A stretch of DNA of 64,000 nt from the NCBI RefSeq assembly GCF_019457915.1, contig NZ_JAHZSS010000004.1:1-64000 (forward strand), read 5' to 3'. Shown here piece after piece: positions 26,061-34,814 of this stretch (position 1 is the first letter of the stretch; each line of letters opens with the position of its first letter). The DNA is from Neiella holothuriorum. Lineage in GTDB: Bacteria > Pseudomonadota > Gammaproteobacteria > Enterobacterales > Neiellaceae. Below the pieces are notes generated by a model. It worked only from the letters and a program-made list of their open reading frames with translations, searched no databases and was not told where the DNA came from. The translations under genes and the position numbers were made by a program.

Positions 26061-26807
26061 ATGTCCGGCATTACTTATCTATTGTCGGACATGCATGTCA
26101 CCGATGAGCGCCCCGATATCACCGAGGCGCTGCTCAAATTTCTCGCTGGCCCAGCCATGAACGCCGATGCGGTTTACCTGCTCGGCGATGTGTTTGACTA
26201 CTGGGTTGGCGACGATTTTCGCACCGATACGATTGATGCTGTTAAGGCTGCTCTAGCTCAATTGTCGCAGCATGGTGTTGCCACCTATTTGATTTCTGGC
26301 AACCGTGATTTTCTGATTGGCCGTCGCTTTTGCAAACAAACAGGCATTAAACTCCTGCCCGAGCACAGCGTGATTGATCTGTATGGCGAATCAACCTTGA
26401 TCATGCACGGTGATACCTTATGCACGCTGGACGTGGACTACCAAAAGTTTCGTCGTAAAAGCCGAAGTTGGTGGTGGCCACTGATCATGTTGCGACTGCC
26501 ATTGCGTTTAAGAACTCGCATCGCCGAAAACTATCGCAGTAAAAGTAAAAATGCTAAGTCAATGAAAACCATGAAGATCATGGATGTGACCCCGCAGGAA
26601 GTTGAAAACCAAATGCTTCAACATCAGGTCAAACTCTTGATTCATGGCCATACTCACCGCCAAGCCATTCATTCCCTACTGATCGACCAACAGCCAGCCC
26701 GTCGAATCGTTTTAGGCGATTGGTATCAACAAGGCTCGGTGCTAGCTTGCACCCCTGACGGTCAACAACAATTTATTTCGTTACCCTTCTCATCAAAAGC
26801 CGTCTAA
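26061..26807 (+). CDS. lpxH: UDP-2,3-diacylglucosamine diphosphatase LpxH
   Basis: A 248-residue calcineurin-like metallophosphoesterase of lipid A synthesis that cleaves UDP-2,3-diacylglucosamine to lipid X and UMP at the inner membrane. Metal-binding motifs are complete: LSDMHV near residue 8, GDVFDYWVGDD near 42, GNRDF near 80, HGDTLCTLD near 115 and HGHTHRQ near 195. GAGGAATAATCTCG precedes the ATG. It shares a transcript with ppiB. Confidence 0.95.
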   Translation: MSGITYLLSDMHVTDERPDITEALLKFLAGPAMNADAVYLLGDVFDYWVGDDFRTDTIDAVKAALAQLSQHGVATYLISGNRDFLIGRRFCKQTGIKLLPEHSVIDLYGESTLIMHGDTLCTLDVDYQKFRRKSRSWWWPLIMLRLPLRLRTRIAENYRSKSKNAKSMKTMKIMDVTPQEVENQMLQHQVKLLIHGHTHRQAIHSLLIDQQPARRIVLGDWYQQGSVLACTPDGQQQFISLPFSSKAV

Positions 26808-26868
26808 CCTAATCCCTTAGCAAGTCAAACATCCCTATTATTTATGAGGATGTGGCACACAAGTTGAA

Positions 26869-27807
26869 TTGTTCCTCTGCAAGACATCACCGTCATTGGA
26901 GGCAGTCATCAACCCAACACCGCAACAACAGTGTTTCCTTGATACAAACGGCCTGACAGCAGATTACTTGGCGCACGCACAAAAATGGTTCATGCCAATT
27001 ATTGGTGAAATCAGCGCGCACCAAAAGAATGCAAACAGACCGCTAATCGTTGGCATCAATGGCAGTCAGGGATCAGGAAAGTCGACTTTGGCCGATTATC
27101 TCAAGTTGACGCTCTCTGAATCGTTTGGCTTTAGTGTTGCCGCCATGTCGATGGACGATTTTTATCTCACCAAAGCCAAGCGCCAGCAACTTGCCACCAG
27201 CGTCCATCCCTTACTCGCAACTCGCGGCGTGCCCGGCACTCACGACTACCACCACATGGAACAAGTGTTAACGGCGTTACGCGCTGGCCAAAACACCGCC
27301 ATACCACGCTTTAACAAAGCGATTGACGATCCGTTCGAAGCCAGCCAATGGACGCAGGTGACTGAACCTGTCGACATCATCATTATGGAAGGTTGGTGCT
27401 GGGGCACTCCTGCTCAATCAAGCGACGCGCTCGCGGATTCAATAAACACATTGGAAAGCGAACAAGACAGCCAAGGGGTTTGGCGACGCTATGTCAATGA
27501 ACAAGTCGCTAACCACTACCAGCCGCTCTATCAACAAACAGACATGATGCTGATGCTCAAAGCTCCGTCATTTGCTTGCGTGAAGCAATGGCGCTTAGAA
27601 CAAGAACAAAAACTAGCAGCGCGATTATCAGCGGATGATGATCGCTCCGGATTGATGAACGAACAACAAATAGAAACCTTCATCAGCTATTTTCAACGGC
27701 TAACCGAACATGGGTTTAATACGCTTCTCGAACGCAGCCATGCAGTTTGGCAGCTTGAATCGAACCGTGCCATATCAGCCATGAGTCGCCCAAAGGAATT
27801 TTCTTAA
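26869..27807 (+). CDS. Putative D-glycerate 3-kinase (plant/yeast GLYK-like P-loop kinase); start uncertain
   Basis: A cytoplasmic P-loop kinase with GINGSQGSGKST at about residues 62-73, SMDDFYLTKAKRQQLA and RGVPGTHD, as in the phosphoribulokinase/uridine-kinase-like GLYK group. It would turn D-glycerate into 3-phosphoglycerate. That fits its operon, where the phosphorylase releases glycerate and the synthase uses 3-phosphoglycerate. The start is unusual: no ATG or GTG is in frame between the stop at 26845 and the conserved region. The coordinates use a TTG at 26869; another TTG is at 26896. A perfect GGAGG (26898-26902) sits five bases before an ATC at 26908, a possible rare start. Its stop overlaps the next ATG by one base. 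Confidence 0.75.
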   Translation: MFLCKTSPSLEAVINPTPQQQCFLDTNGLTADYLAHAQKWFMPIIGEISAHQKNANRPLIVGINGSQGSGKSTLADYLKLTLSESFGFSVAAMSMDDFYLTKAKRQQLATSVHPLLATRGVPGTHDYHHMEQVLTALRAGQNTAIPRFNKAIDDPFEASQWTQVTEPVDIIIMEGWCWGTPAQSSDALADSINTLESEQDSQGVWRRYVNEQVANHYQPLYQQTDMMLMLKAPSFACVKQWRLEQEQKLAARLSADDDRSGLMNEQQIETFISYFQRLTEHGFNTLLERSHAVWQLESNRAISAMSRPKEFS

Positions 27808-28655
27808 TGATTCGCCACCCACTTGTTTTCACTGACTTAGACGGCACTTTGTTGGATCACTTTACGTATTCGTTTGAGGCCGCTCAACCGGTGCTCGATT
27901 ATCTTGACGAAAAGCAGGTCCCAGTCATCGCAAACACAAGTAAAACCAGCGCCGAGCTTATTCACATTCGCAAGGAAATTAATAACACCTGCCCATTTAT
28001 TGTTGAAAACGGCGCTGCGGTTTATTTACCTAAAAAGCGTTTTGTTGATTGCCCGGAAGGCTGTGTCGATGATGGCGCTCTGTGGCGATACGAAATGAGT
28101 CGCCCGCGCCATCATTGGTTAGAGTTATTACAGCAACTCAAACCTAGATTTCATTCATTGTTTACTAGTTTTTCATGCTTAACCAATGAGCAACTCGTCA
28201 AGCTTACAGGGCTCACATCAGAGCAAGCCGAACGTGCCGCTCAACGTGAATTTGGTGAGCCCGTTCTTTGGCACGGCAACCGAGAAGATAAACACATATT
28301 CATTCAAGCGGTGAATGAGCTTGGCGGTAATGTATTGCAAGGTGGACGCTTCTTACACATTGGCGATAAGGTCAATAAAGGCGCGGCCATGCAATGGTTA
28401 AAGCAACTTTATAGCAAGCTATACCCAGAATCAGAATTTCAATCTATTGCCCTTGGCGATAGCCAAAACGATGTGGACATGCTGGAACAAGCCGATCACG
28501 CAGTGGTTATTGCATCGCCCACTCACACAGCCCCGGAATTAGTCCGTCAAAGCAACCTAATTCATTCCAAAGCATACGGTCCGGAAGGCTGGACAGAAGC
28601 ACTTATTCAATTGCTGGAAATTCCAGCTCAGGCCCTTTTAAAGCGAGAAAAATAA
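27807..28655 (+). CDS. HAD-IIB phosphatase, glucosyl/mannosyl-3-phosphoglycerate phosphatase family
   Basis: The 282-residue HAD hydrolase shows motif I DLDGTLLD at about residues 10-17, motif II in ANTSKTSAEL, and motif IV GDSQNDVDML near residue 217. The NTSKTSAE stretch is typical of the mannosyl-3-phosphoglycerate phosphatase (MpgP/YedP) group. Directly followed by a glucosyl-3-phosphoglycerate synthase, it most likely dephosphorylates glucosyl-3-phosphoglycerate to glucosylglycerate. The start overlaps the glycerate kinase stop by one base and gpgS begins two bases after the stop, so the three are tightly coupled. Confidence 0.85.
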   Translation: MIRHPLVFTDLDGTLLDHFTYSFEAAQPVLDYLDEKQVPVIANTSKTSAELIHIRKEINNTCPFIVENGAAVYLPKKRFVDCPEGCVDDGALWRYEMSRPRHHWLELLQQLKPRFHSLFTSFSCLTNEQLVKLTGLTSEQAERAAQREFGEPVLWHGNREDKHIFIQAVNELGGNVLQGGRFLHIGDKVNKGAAMQWLKQLYSKLYPESEFQSIALGDSQNDVDMLEQADHAVVIASPTHTAPELVRQSNLIHSKAYGPEGWTEALIQLLEIPAQALLKREK

Positions 28656-28656
28656 T

Positions 28657-29880
28657 ATGGCAGATTTTTATCAAAATGGTGTGATTTCAACACTACATAA
28701 CATTGCCGAACGTCCACTCGAAGATATCGAGGCGGAGCTTTTTGAATTTAATAAAACCCGGCCCATGGCACTGATCCTGCCGTCTTTATACTCAGAACTT
28801 CAGGGGCCAGCGCTCAAAAACATCATCAACAAATTAAAAGACGTCAATTACCTGAGCGAAATTGTGATTGGCTTAGACCGCGCCAATAAAGATGAATACA
28901 AGCATGCATTAGAGTTCTTTGGCGAGTTGCCGCAACATCACCGTGTGTTGTGGAACGAAGGGCCTCGCTTACAAGCATTAGACAAAGAACTTGCTGAGCT
29001 TGGTTTAGCTCCGAAAGAGCTTGGGAAAGGCCGCAACGTTTGGTATTGCATGGGCTATATCTTGGCGTCCAATAAATCTGAATCCGTTGCCTTGCACGAC
29101 TGTGACATTCTTACCTACGAGCGCGATCTGTTAGCCCGTTTAATCTATCCAGTTGCCAATCCGCAATTCAACTATGAGTTCTGTAAAGGGTTTTATGCTC
29201 GCGTCGCGGACGGAAAAATCAATGGCCGCGTTTCTCGTCTATTAGTCACGCCACTTTTATTGGCATTGAAACGTATTTGTGGCCACAGTGAATACCTCGA
29301 ATACATGGATAGTTTCCGCTACCCGTTAGCCGGTGAGTTCTCGTTCCGCCGCGACGTGCTCAACGACATTCGTATTCCAAGTGACTGGGGATTAGAAATT
29401 GGTGTTCTGTCTGAAATGCACCGCAACTACTCCAACAATCGCTTATGTCAGGTCGATATCGCTCGGGTTTACGATCATAAACACCAAGATCTATCGTTTG
29501 ATAATAAAGAAGCGGGCTTGAGCAAGATGTCGATTGATATCACCAAAGCGCTGTTCCGCAAATTGGCCACGCAAGGTGAAACCTTCAGCACGGAAGTATT
29601 CCGCTCCTTGAAGGCAACCTACTACCGTATCGCGTTAGATTTCATCGAAGCGTACCGGAACGATGCCATTATTAATGGCTTGACGCTGGATATTCACAAC
29701 GAAGAAAAAGCCGTTGAAATGTTTGCCCAAAATATCATGACAGCAGGCCAACAATTTTTAGAATACCCGATGGAAACGCCATTTATTCCAAGTTGGAATC
29801 GCGTTGTAAGTGCCATGCCAGATGTCTTCGAACGTCTATATAAAGCCGTTGAAGAAGACCGCAACGAGTTTTTAAGTTAA
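28657..29880 (+). CDS. gpgS: Glucosyl-3-phosphoglycerate synthase (GT81)
   Basis: The 407-residue glycosyltransferase resembles the GT81 GpgS family, which joins glucose from an NDP-glucose to 3-phosphoglycerate. Seen: LILPSLYSEL near residue 40, the nucleotide-binding stretch EIVIGLDRANKDEY, the metal-binding DCD in LHDCDILTYERDLLARL near residue 150, and an acceptor region with PLAGEFSFRRDVL and DWGLEIGVLSEMHRN. This is the first committed step of glucosylglycerate synthesis, a compatible solute of halotolerant bacteria, often made under nitrogen limitation. Operon partners on both sides support the assignment. Confidence 0.88.
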   Translation: MADFYQNGVISTLHNIAERPLEDIEAELFEFNKTRPMALILPSLYSELQGPALKNIINKLKDVNYLSEIVIGLDRANKDEYKHALEFFGELPQHHRVLWNEGPRLQALDKELAELGLAPKELGKGRNVWYCMGYILASNKSESVALHDCDILTYERDLLARLIYPVANPQFNYEFCKGFYARVADGKINGRVSRLLVTPLLLALKRICGHSEYLEYMDSFRYPLAGEFSFRRDVLNDIRIPSDWGLEIGVLSEMHRNYSNNRLCQVDIARVYDHKHQDLSFDNKEAGLSKMSIDITKALFRKLATQGETFSTEVFRSLKATYYRIALDFIEAYRNDAIINGLTLDIHNEEKAVEMFAQNIMTAGQQFLEYPMETPFIPSWNRVVSAMPDVFERLYKAVEEDRNEFLS

Positions 29881-29889
29881 GGAGCAGGA

Positions 29890-31638
29890 ATGACCGCAGC
29901 AACTGAGCATTTGCAGCAACGAGTACTACATCACCTTAATACCATTTATCGTGATATAGAGCTCAATCAAAGTACTGTCATTTTGATGCAGCGGGTGCTC
30001 GATACCATGCGCCTCGCACGCGTAGCGCAAGCACCTGAGCCCTTTTATAACCATTGGGATCAGTCCGACATGGTGCTGATCACCTATGGTGACAGCATCA
30101 TAGGAAAAGACGAGCAACCGCTAAAGTATTTGCATAAGTTCCTCGACGAGCACTGCAAAGACTCCATCAACAGCGTTCATATTCTGCCATTTTTCCCGTA
30201 TAGCTCTGATGATGGTTTTGCCGTTATTGATTACTCCAGTGTCAACGACGCCTTAGGCGACTGGCAGGACATTGAAGCGATTTCTTCAGACTACCGACTG
30301 ATGACCGATTTGGTCATCAATCACTGCTCGAGTCGTAGCCCTTGGTTCCAAAATTTCATCAAGGGTTCCGGGGTCGGCAGCGATTACTTTATGACAGCCG
30401 AGCTTGACGATGATCTATCGCAGGTCGTTCGCCCTCGTATTTCACCATTACTGCGTGAAACTGAAACCGGTGATGGCGTAAAGCAAGTGTGGTGTACCTT
30501 CAGCCATGACCAGGTTGATTTAGATTTTCGTAATCCGGAAGTGCTGTTGGCGTTTATTTCGATTATTCGCCAATACTTAGATAGTGGAGTGAAGTTATTT
30601 CGTCTCGATGCTGTGGCGTTTTTGTGGAAAATCGTGGGTACCAGCAGCATTAACTTACCGCAAACCCACGAGTGCATTCGCTTACTGCGCTGTTTGATTG
30701 AACATGCGGTACCCGATGCGGTGGTGATCACCGAAACGAACATTCCTAATCAGCAAAACCTCAGCTATTTCGGCAACGCCAATGAAGCCCATTGGATTTA
30801 TAACTTTTCATTACCGCCTTTGTTGGTGAACACCCTTGTTACCGGTAATTGCCGTTATCTCAAACAGTGGCTGATGAGTATGCCGCCGGCGCAAAATGGC
30901 ACCGCTTATTTTAATTTCATCGCTTCACATGATGGCATTGGCTTACGCCCTGCTGAAGGCCTACTCAATGAAGATGAAATTAACCAGTTAGTGAATACCA
31001 TGGCATCGTTTGGCGGTTGCGTCAGTTGGCGTGCTGCCGAACACGGCCAGCGTAAACCGTACGAGATTAATATTGCGCTGTACGATGCGCTGCAAGGCAC
31101 CATCAACGGCCCGGATCGTTGGGGCGAGCAACGCTTCTTGTGTGCTCATACCATTATGTTTGCCCTTGAAGGTGTGCCAGGGCTTTATATTCATAGCTTG
31201 CTGGCAACGGGCAACGACTATGAGAAGCTCAAGCATACTCAGCACAACCGCTCCATCAATCGTCACCGCTGGGATGAACAGCTTCTCGCAGACGCACTAG
31301 CCGATGAACGCACACAACACAGCAAGATCATTAAACAAATGCGTCGACTCATTGATCTTCGTATCAAGCAGCCCGCATTCCACCCCAACGCAACGCAGTT
31401 CACACTGCAGTTGGGAGGGCAGTTATTTGGGCTTTGGCGCCAAAGCCTCGACCGCCGGCAGAGTGTCTTTTCAGTAAGTAACGTGTCGGATGAACCTCAG
31501 ACACTCAACCTTGGCGATATTAATTTGATTGAAGGCACCGATTGGTTCGATCTTATCGCGCAGAAACCAGTGTTACCGTCCAGACTAGAGATGGAGCTAG
31601 CGCCCTATCAAACCGTGTGGATCACTAATATTTTCTAA
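29890..31638 (+). CDS. GH13_18 sucrose-phosphorylase-like enzyme, probable glucosylglycerate phosphorylase
   Basis: A 582-residue alpha-amylase-type barrel of the sucrose phosphorylase subfamily. Catalytic residues by pattern: nucleophile Asp240 in FRLDAV, acid/base Glu282 in ITETN, and transition-state Asp348 in SHDG. The N-terminal region has [18 protein letters not shown], the subfamily hallmark. Members include sucrose, sucrose-6-phosphate and glucosylglycerate phosphorylases. As last gene of the gpgS operon, it most likely splits glucosylglycerate with phosphate into glucose-1-phosphate and D-glycerate, which the glycerate kinase upstream would recycle. GGAGCAGGA precedes the ATG. Confidence 0.85.
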   Translation: MTAATEHLQQRVLHHLNTIYRDIELNQSTVILMQRVLDTMRLARVAQAPEPFYNHWDQSDMVLITYGDSIIGKDEQPLKYLHKFLDEHCKDSINSVHILPFFPYSSDDGFAVIDYSSVNDALGDWQDIEAISSDYRLMTDLVINHCSSRSPWFQNFIKGSGVGSDYFMTAELDDDLSQVVRPRISPLLRETETGDGVKQVWCTFSHDQVDLDFRNPEVLLAFISIIRQYLDSGVKLFRLDAVAFLWKIVGTSSINLPQTHECIRLLRCLIEHAVPDAVVITETNIPNQQNLSYFGNANEAHWIYNFSLPPLLVNTLVTGNCRYLKQWLMSMPPAQNGTAYFNFIASHDGIGLRPAEGLLNEDEINQLVNTMASFGGCVSWRAAEHGQRKPYEINIALYDALQGTINGPDRWGEQRFLCAHTIMFALEGVPGLYIHSLLATGNDYEKLKHTQHNRSINRHRWDEQLLADALADERTQHSKIIKQMRRLIDLRIKQPAFHPNATQFTLQLGGQLFGLWRQSLDRRQSVFSVSNVSDEPQTLNLGDINLIEGTDWFDLIAQKPVLPSRLEMELAPYQTVWITNIF

Positions 31639-31673
31639 TTCTAGATTTCCCCAAATAATTTAGATGTGTTTTT

Positions 31674-31698
31674 GCCCGGCTATACGCCGGGCTTTTTT
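31674..31698 (+). terminator. Terminator of the glucosylglycerate operon
   Basis: GCCCGGC pairs with GCCGGGC around TATAC, followed by TTTTTT. It lies 35 bases after the phosphorylase stop. Confidence 0.85.
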
Positions 31699-32126
31699 AT
31701 ATCCAAGGATGGATGGTATGCCGCGGGTGCATGGATGCATAAGAGCGGCGATGTTCTGAGTGCGCTATGTCGCGGGGCAAATATGAGCATAAGGGCTAAT
31801 GGCATCGATGAGTGTTTTACGGCAAGCGCAGTCATGTGAAATAGTGAAGCGCAATTCGCTAACCACAACGAGTGCCACTATCTCTGATGAGATAACTAGT
31901 TTACCGTCAAACGCCCCAAAAAAGAGCAGTCAATGGATGGGGTCAAATGTGATTCAGCTCACCAAAAAAGTGCACAAATAGCCACCATCTCCCAACTAGG
32001 AGCACACATTTTAGTGCGTTGGAAATGCAACAATAGAAAACAGACGGCTACCAACCCACGACAACAACAACTGTATCTTCATGTTTTAATTTAATTTTTT
32101 ATTTTTATTTGAAGTCTATTTAATTT
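31699..32126. other. Intergenic regulatory region upstream of the nitrate transport operon
   Basis: No gene is supported here. An inverted repeat GCAC-N8-GTGC at 32002-32017 lies about 110 bases upstream of the sigma54 promoter, where an enhancer would be expected. It is close to the NtrC consensus, but its spacer is one base too long, so the match is weak. Confidence 0.4.
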
Positions 32127-32144
32127 CTGGCACATCCTTCGCAA
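32127..32144 (+). promoter_or_regulatory. Sigma54 promoter of the nrt operon
   Basis: CTGGCACATCCTTCGCAA matches the sigma54 consensus TGGCAC-N5-TTGC at all but one core position, with GG and GC exactly ten bases apart. Transcription would start near 32154. Sigma54 with NtrC commonly drives nitrate-uptake genes under nitrogen limitation, which fits the downstream nrt genes. Confidence 0.75.
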
Positions 32145-32159
32145 CCATCACAGCAAACC

Positions 32160-32195
32160 TGCAGCAGCAACTTATCCCCACGAGTCGCTGCTGCA
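32160..32195 (+). promoter_or_regulatory. First hairpin of the nrt leader RNA
   Basis: TGCAGCAGC (32160-32168) pairs perfectly with GCTGCTGCA (32187-32195) over an 18-base loop that can add a short ACT/AGT inner stem. It would form at the very 5' end of a transcript from the sigma54 promoter and precedes the terminator hairpin. This resembles two-hairpin antiterminator leaders of nitrate-assimilation operons, although the AxxxGx hexaloops bound by ANTAR proteins were not found. Confidence 0.55.
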
Positions 32196-32214
32196 CCAAA
32201 ATCTGAATTAGAGC

Positions 32215-32266
32215 AAAGGCGCTCTCACTCACTGTCAAAAAAGCAGTGCTGTGAGAGCGCCTTTTT
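32215..32266 (+). terminator. Leader terminator (attenuator) just before nrtA
   Basis: AAAGGCGCTCTCAC (32215-32228) pairs with GTGAGAGCGCCTTTT (32251-32265), with an inner CACTG/CAGTG stem around TCAAAAAAG, followed by T residues. This strong Rho-independent terminator ends only about 33 bases before the nrtA start, with no obvious promoter between, so transcription of the operon must read through it. It could instead end a small RNA of about 110 bases. Confidence 0.75.
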
Positions 32267-32299
32267 TAATGTTCAGAACAACATAAAAACGGATGGAGA

Positions 32300-33718
32300 A
32301 TGCAGGTGTCCTTAATTAAACGCACATGGAATAGCCTTACTAAGGCCTCTAAAAAGCGCGCAGCTTTAGCATCAGTAGCTGCCTTATCAATTGCAACCAT
32401 GTTTGTTCCGCAAGCCACAGCTGAAGAGCTCGGCTATCCGGAAAAAGAAGAGCTGAAGTTTGGATTCATCAAACTGACCGACATGGCACCAATTGCCATT
32501 GCCTACGAAAAAGGTTATTTCGAAGATGAAGGCCTTTACGTCACCATTGAAGCACAAGCCAACTGGAAGGTACTTCTTAACGGCGTTATCGATGGCAGCT
32601 TAGACGGCGCTCACATGCTTGCGGGCCAACCATTAGCCGCAACCATGGGCTTTGGTACAAAGGCACATATCATTACGCCATTCTCCATGGATTTGAACGG
32701 TAACGGCATCACGGTTTCCAACGAAATCTGGAAACAAATGAAGCCAAACATTCCTAAAATGGCCGACGGTCGTCCGGTTCATCCAATCAAAGCTGATTAC
32801 CTTAAACCTGTTGTTGAAAAATACGCGTCTGAAGGCAAGCCGTTCAACATGGGTATGGTATTCCCTGTTTCGACTCACAACTATGAGCTTCGCTACTGGT
32901 TAGCAGCAGGCGGCATTCACCCTGGCTACTATGCGCCTCACAAAGGTGACGTATCAGGCCAAATCGACGCTGAAGCCTTACTTTCTGTAACGCCGCCACC
33001 ACAAATGCCTGCCACCTTGGAAGCTGGCACCATTTACGGCTACTGCGTGGGCGAACCTTGGAACCAGCAAGCCGTATTTAAAGGTATTGGTGTTCCTGTT
33101 ATTACCGATTACGAGATCTGGAAAGACAACCCAGAAAAAGTATTTGGTATCACAGCTGAATTTGCTGAGAAATATCCAAACACCACTATTCGCCTGACTC
33201 GCGCTCTGATCCGTGCGGCTATCTGGTTGGATGAAAACAACAACGCCAACCGTCCAGAAGCAGTGAAGATTTTGTCTCAGTCTAACTATGTTGGTGCTGA
33301 CTACGACGTAATCGCTAACTCAATGACTGGTACGTTTGAGTACGAAAAAGGTGATAAGCGTGACGTGCCGGACTTCAACGTGTTCTTCCGTTACAACGCA
33401 ACCTACCCGTACTACTCAGATGCAATCTGGTACCTGACTCAAATGCGTCGCTGGGGTCAGATCGCTGACGACAAGTCTGACGATTGGTACTTCGACATGG
33501 CGAAGAAAGTCTACCGCCCAGACATCTATGCACAGGCAGCTAAATCTCTGATTAAAGAGAAGTTGGTTGACCCTGCAGGATTCCCAGACTTTGCAACTGA
33601 AACCGGCTTCAAACCAGAGCAAAAAGAGTTTATCGACGGCGTATCGTACGACGGCACCAAGCCAAACGCCTACATCGACAGCTTCAAAATCGGTTTGAAA
33701 ACTGGCGACAAAATTTAA
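32300..33718 (+). CDS. nrtA: NrtA-type nitrate/nitrite-binding protein
   Basis: The 472-residue protein has a long signal sequence with a basic n-region ([18 protein letters not shown], cleavage near ATAEE) and the NrtA/CmpA-type periplasmic binding fold. It begins [28 protein letters not shown], followed by [17 protein letters not shown] and [17 protein letters not shown]. It would capture nitrate or nitrite, with bicarbonate-binding CmpA as a less likely relative, and deliver it to NrtB. The ATG at 32300 is very close to GGAG, so a GTG at 32306, seven bases after GGAG, may be the true start. First gene of the nrtABC-porin operon. Confidence 0.9.
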   Translation: MQVSLIKRTWNSLTKASKKRAALASVAALSIATMFVPQATAEELGYPEKEELKFGFIKLTDMAPIAIAYEKGYFEDEGLYVTIEAQANWKVLLNGVIDGSLDGAHMLAGQPLAATMGFGTKAHIITPFSMDLNGNGITVSNEIWKQMKPNIPKMADGRPVHPIKADYLKPVVEKYASEGKPFNMGMVFPVSTHNYELRYWLAAGGIHPGYYAPHKGDVSGQIDAEALLSVTPPPQMPATLEAGTIYGYCVGEPWNQQAVFKGIGVPVITDYEIWKDNPEKVFGITAEFAEKYPNTTIRLTRALIRAAIWLDENNNANRPEAVKILSQSNYVGADYDVIANSMTGTFEYEKGDKRDVPDFNVFFRYNATYPYYSDAIWYLTQMRRWGQIADDKSDDWYFDMAKKVYRPDIYAQAAKSLIKEKLVDPAGFPDFATETGFKPEQKEFIDGVSYDGTKPNAYIDSFKIGLKTGDKI

Positions 33719-33732
33719 TTCACAAATAGCCT

Positions 33733-33767
33733 AGCGCCCGGAGCAAAAACACGCAGTACCGGGCGCT
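33733..33767 (+). other. Intercistronic hairpin between nrtA and nrtB
   Basis: AGCGCCCGG pairs perfectly with CCGGGCGCT around a 17-base loop, with no T tract after it. Such hairpins after a binding-protein gene often block 3' exonuclease decay or partially terminate, giving more binding protein than permease. Confidence 0.55.
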
Positions 33768-33793
33768 TGATATAGGTGATAGAGGTTTTAGAC

Positions 33794-34789
33794 ATGACAA
33801 CGACAACAACTAAGGTAGCCAAAATGAATGCACTTCAATTGAACAATGCTCAATTCAAGTCCATTTTGCAAAAGGCCACCAATTTGGTCGCCCTACCATT
33901 AATTGGCATCGTAGTGTTCCTGCTACTTTGGTCAATGGCAGCCGATCGCATTGATACTTCTTTAGGTAAGTTCCCCGGTCCTTCTAGCGTCGTCACACAA
34001 GCTTCTACGCTGTATGACGAACATGTTGCAGAGCGTGAAAAAGCGACTGCTTTTTACGAGCGACAAGAAAAACGCAACGCCGAACGTGTTGCCAAAGATC
34101 CAAATTATCAACCTAAAATCCGTAAATATACCGGTAAAGAAACCTTCTTCGATCAGATTATCACCAGCTTGATCACCGTTATGTCTGGTTTCTTATTAGC
34201 CGCTCTAATTGCTGTGCCACTCGGTATCGCCATCGGCTTGAATAAAAGCCTGAACACTGCCGTTAACCCGATTGTGCAATTGTTTAAGCCTGTTTCCCCG
34301 TTGGCTTGGCTTCCGCTAGTTACTATGGTGGTGAGTGCTGTTTACGTCAGCCCCGAGCCCGTAGTACCTAAGTCATTCTTGAACTCAATGATTACCGTGA
34401 CCTTGTGCTGCATTTGGCCCATGGTAATTAACACCTCCGTCGGTGTTGCTTCCATCGACAAAGATTTAGTTAACGTGAGCCGTGTACTTCGTCTGCCTGC
34501 TCTCAAGCACGTTCAGAAAATCGTGTTACCCGCCTCCGTGCCAGCCATTTTTACCGGCATGCGTTTATCGCTAGGTGTTGCTTGGATGGTTTTGATTGCC
34601 GCTGAAATGCTGGCGCAAAACCCAGGCCTAGGTAAGTTCGTATGGGATGAGTTCCAGAACGGCAGCTCTGACTCCTTATCTCGTATCATGACCGCAGTTA
34701 TCGTTATCGGCTTCATTGGCTTCCTTCTAGACCGCGTGATGTTGCAACTGCAACGCGTTGTGTCTTGGGATAAAGCTGGTGCCCACTAA
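33794..34789 (+). CDS. nrtB: NrtB-type nitrate ABC transporter permease
   Basis: The 331-residue inner-membrane permease has an N-terminal helix (about 35-53) and a hydrophilic stretch (about 70-110) that includes FYERQEKRNAERV. A BPD-type permease domain of five helices follows, with SPLAWLPLVTMVVSAVYVSPEP and the ATPase-contact loop VNVSRVLRLPALKHVQKIVLPASVPAI. The ATG at 33794 is chosen because AGAGG lies seven bases before it; a GTG 18 bases earlier is also in frame. It works with NrtA and the ATPase encoded next. Confidence 0.92.
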   Translation: MTTTTTKVAKMNALQLNNAQFKSILQKATNLVALPLIGIVVFLLLWSMAADRIDTSLGKFPGPSSVVTQASTLYDEHVAEREKATAFYERQEKRNAERVAKDPNYQPKIRKYTGKETFFDQIITSLITVMSGFLLAALIAVPLGIAIGLNKSLNTAVNPIVQLFKPVSPLAWLPLVTMVVSAVYVSPEPVVPKSFLNSMITVTLCCIWPMVINTSVGVASIDKDLVNVSRVLRLPALKHVQKIVLPASVPAIFTGMRLSLGVAWMVLIAAEMLAQNPGLGKFVWDEFQNGSSDSLSRIMTAVIVIGFIGFLLDRVMLQLQRVVSWDKAGAH

Positions 34790-34814
34790 GGCTGTTATTT
34801 AAAAGGAAAAGAAC

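Noticed and set aside
31799-31981. Short open frame upstream of the nrt operon
   Set aside because: No ribosome binding site, low-complexity composition and no family; the region is better explained as regulatory spacer.
32002-32017. GCAC-N8-GTGC considered as an NtrC enhancer site
   Set aside because: Its position fits, but the spacer is one base longer than in known NtrC sites and the flanks do not match, so it is not claimed as a site.
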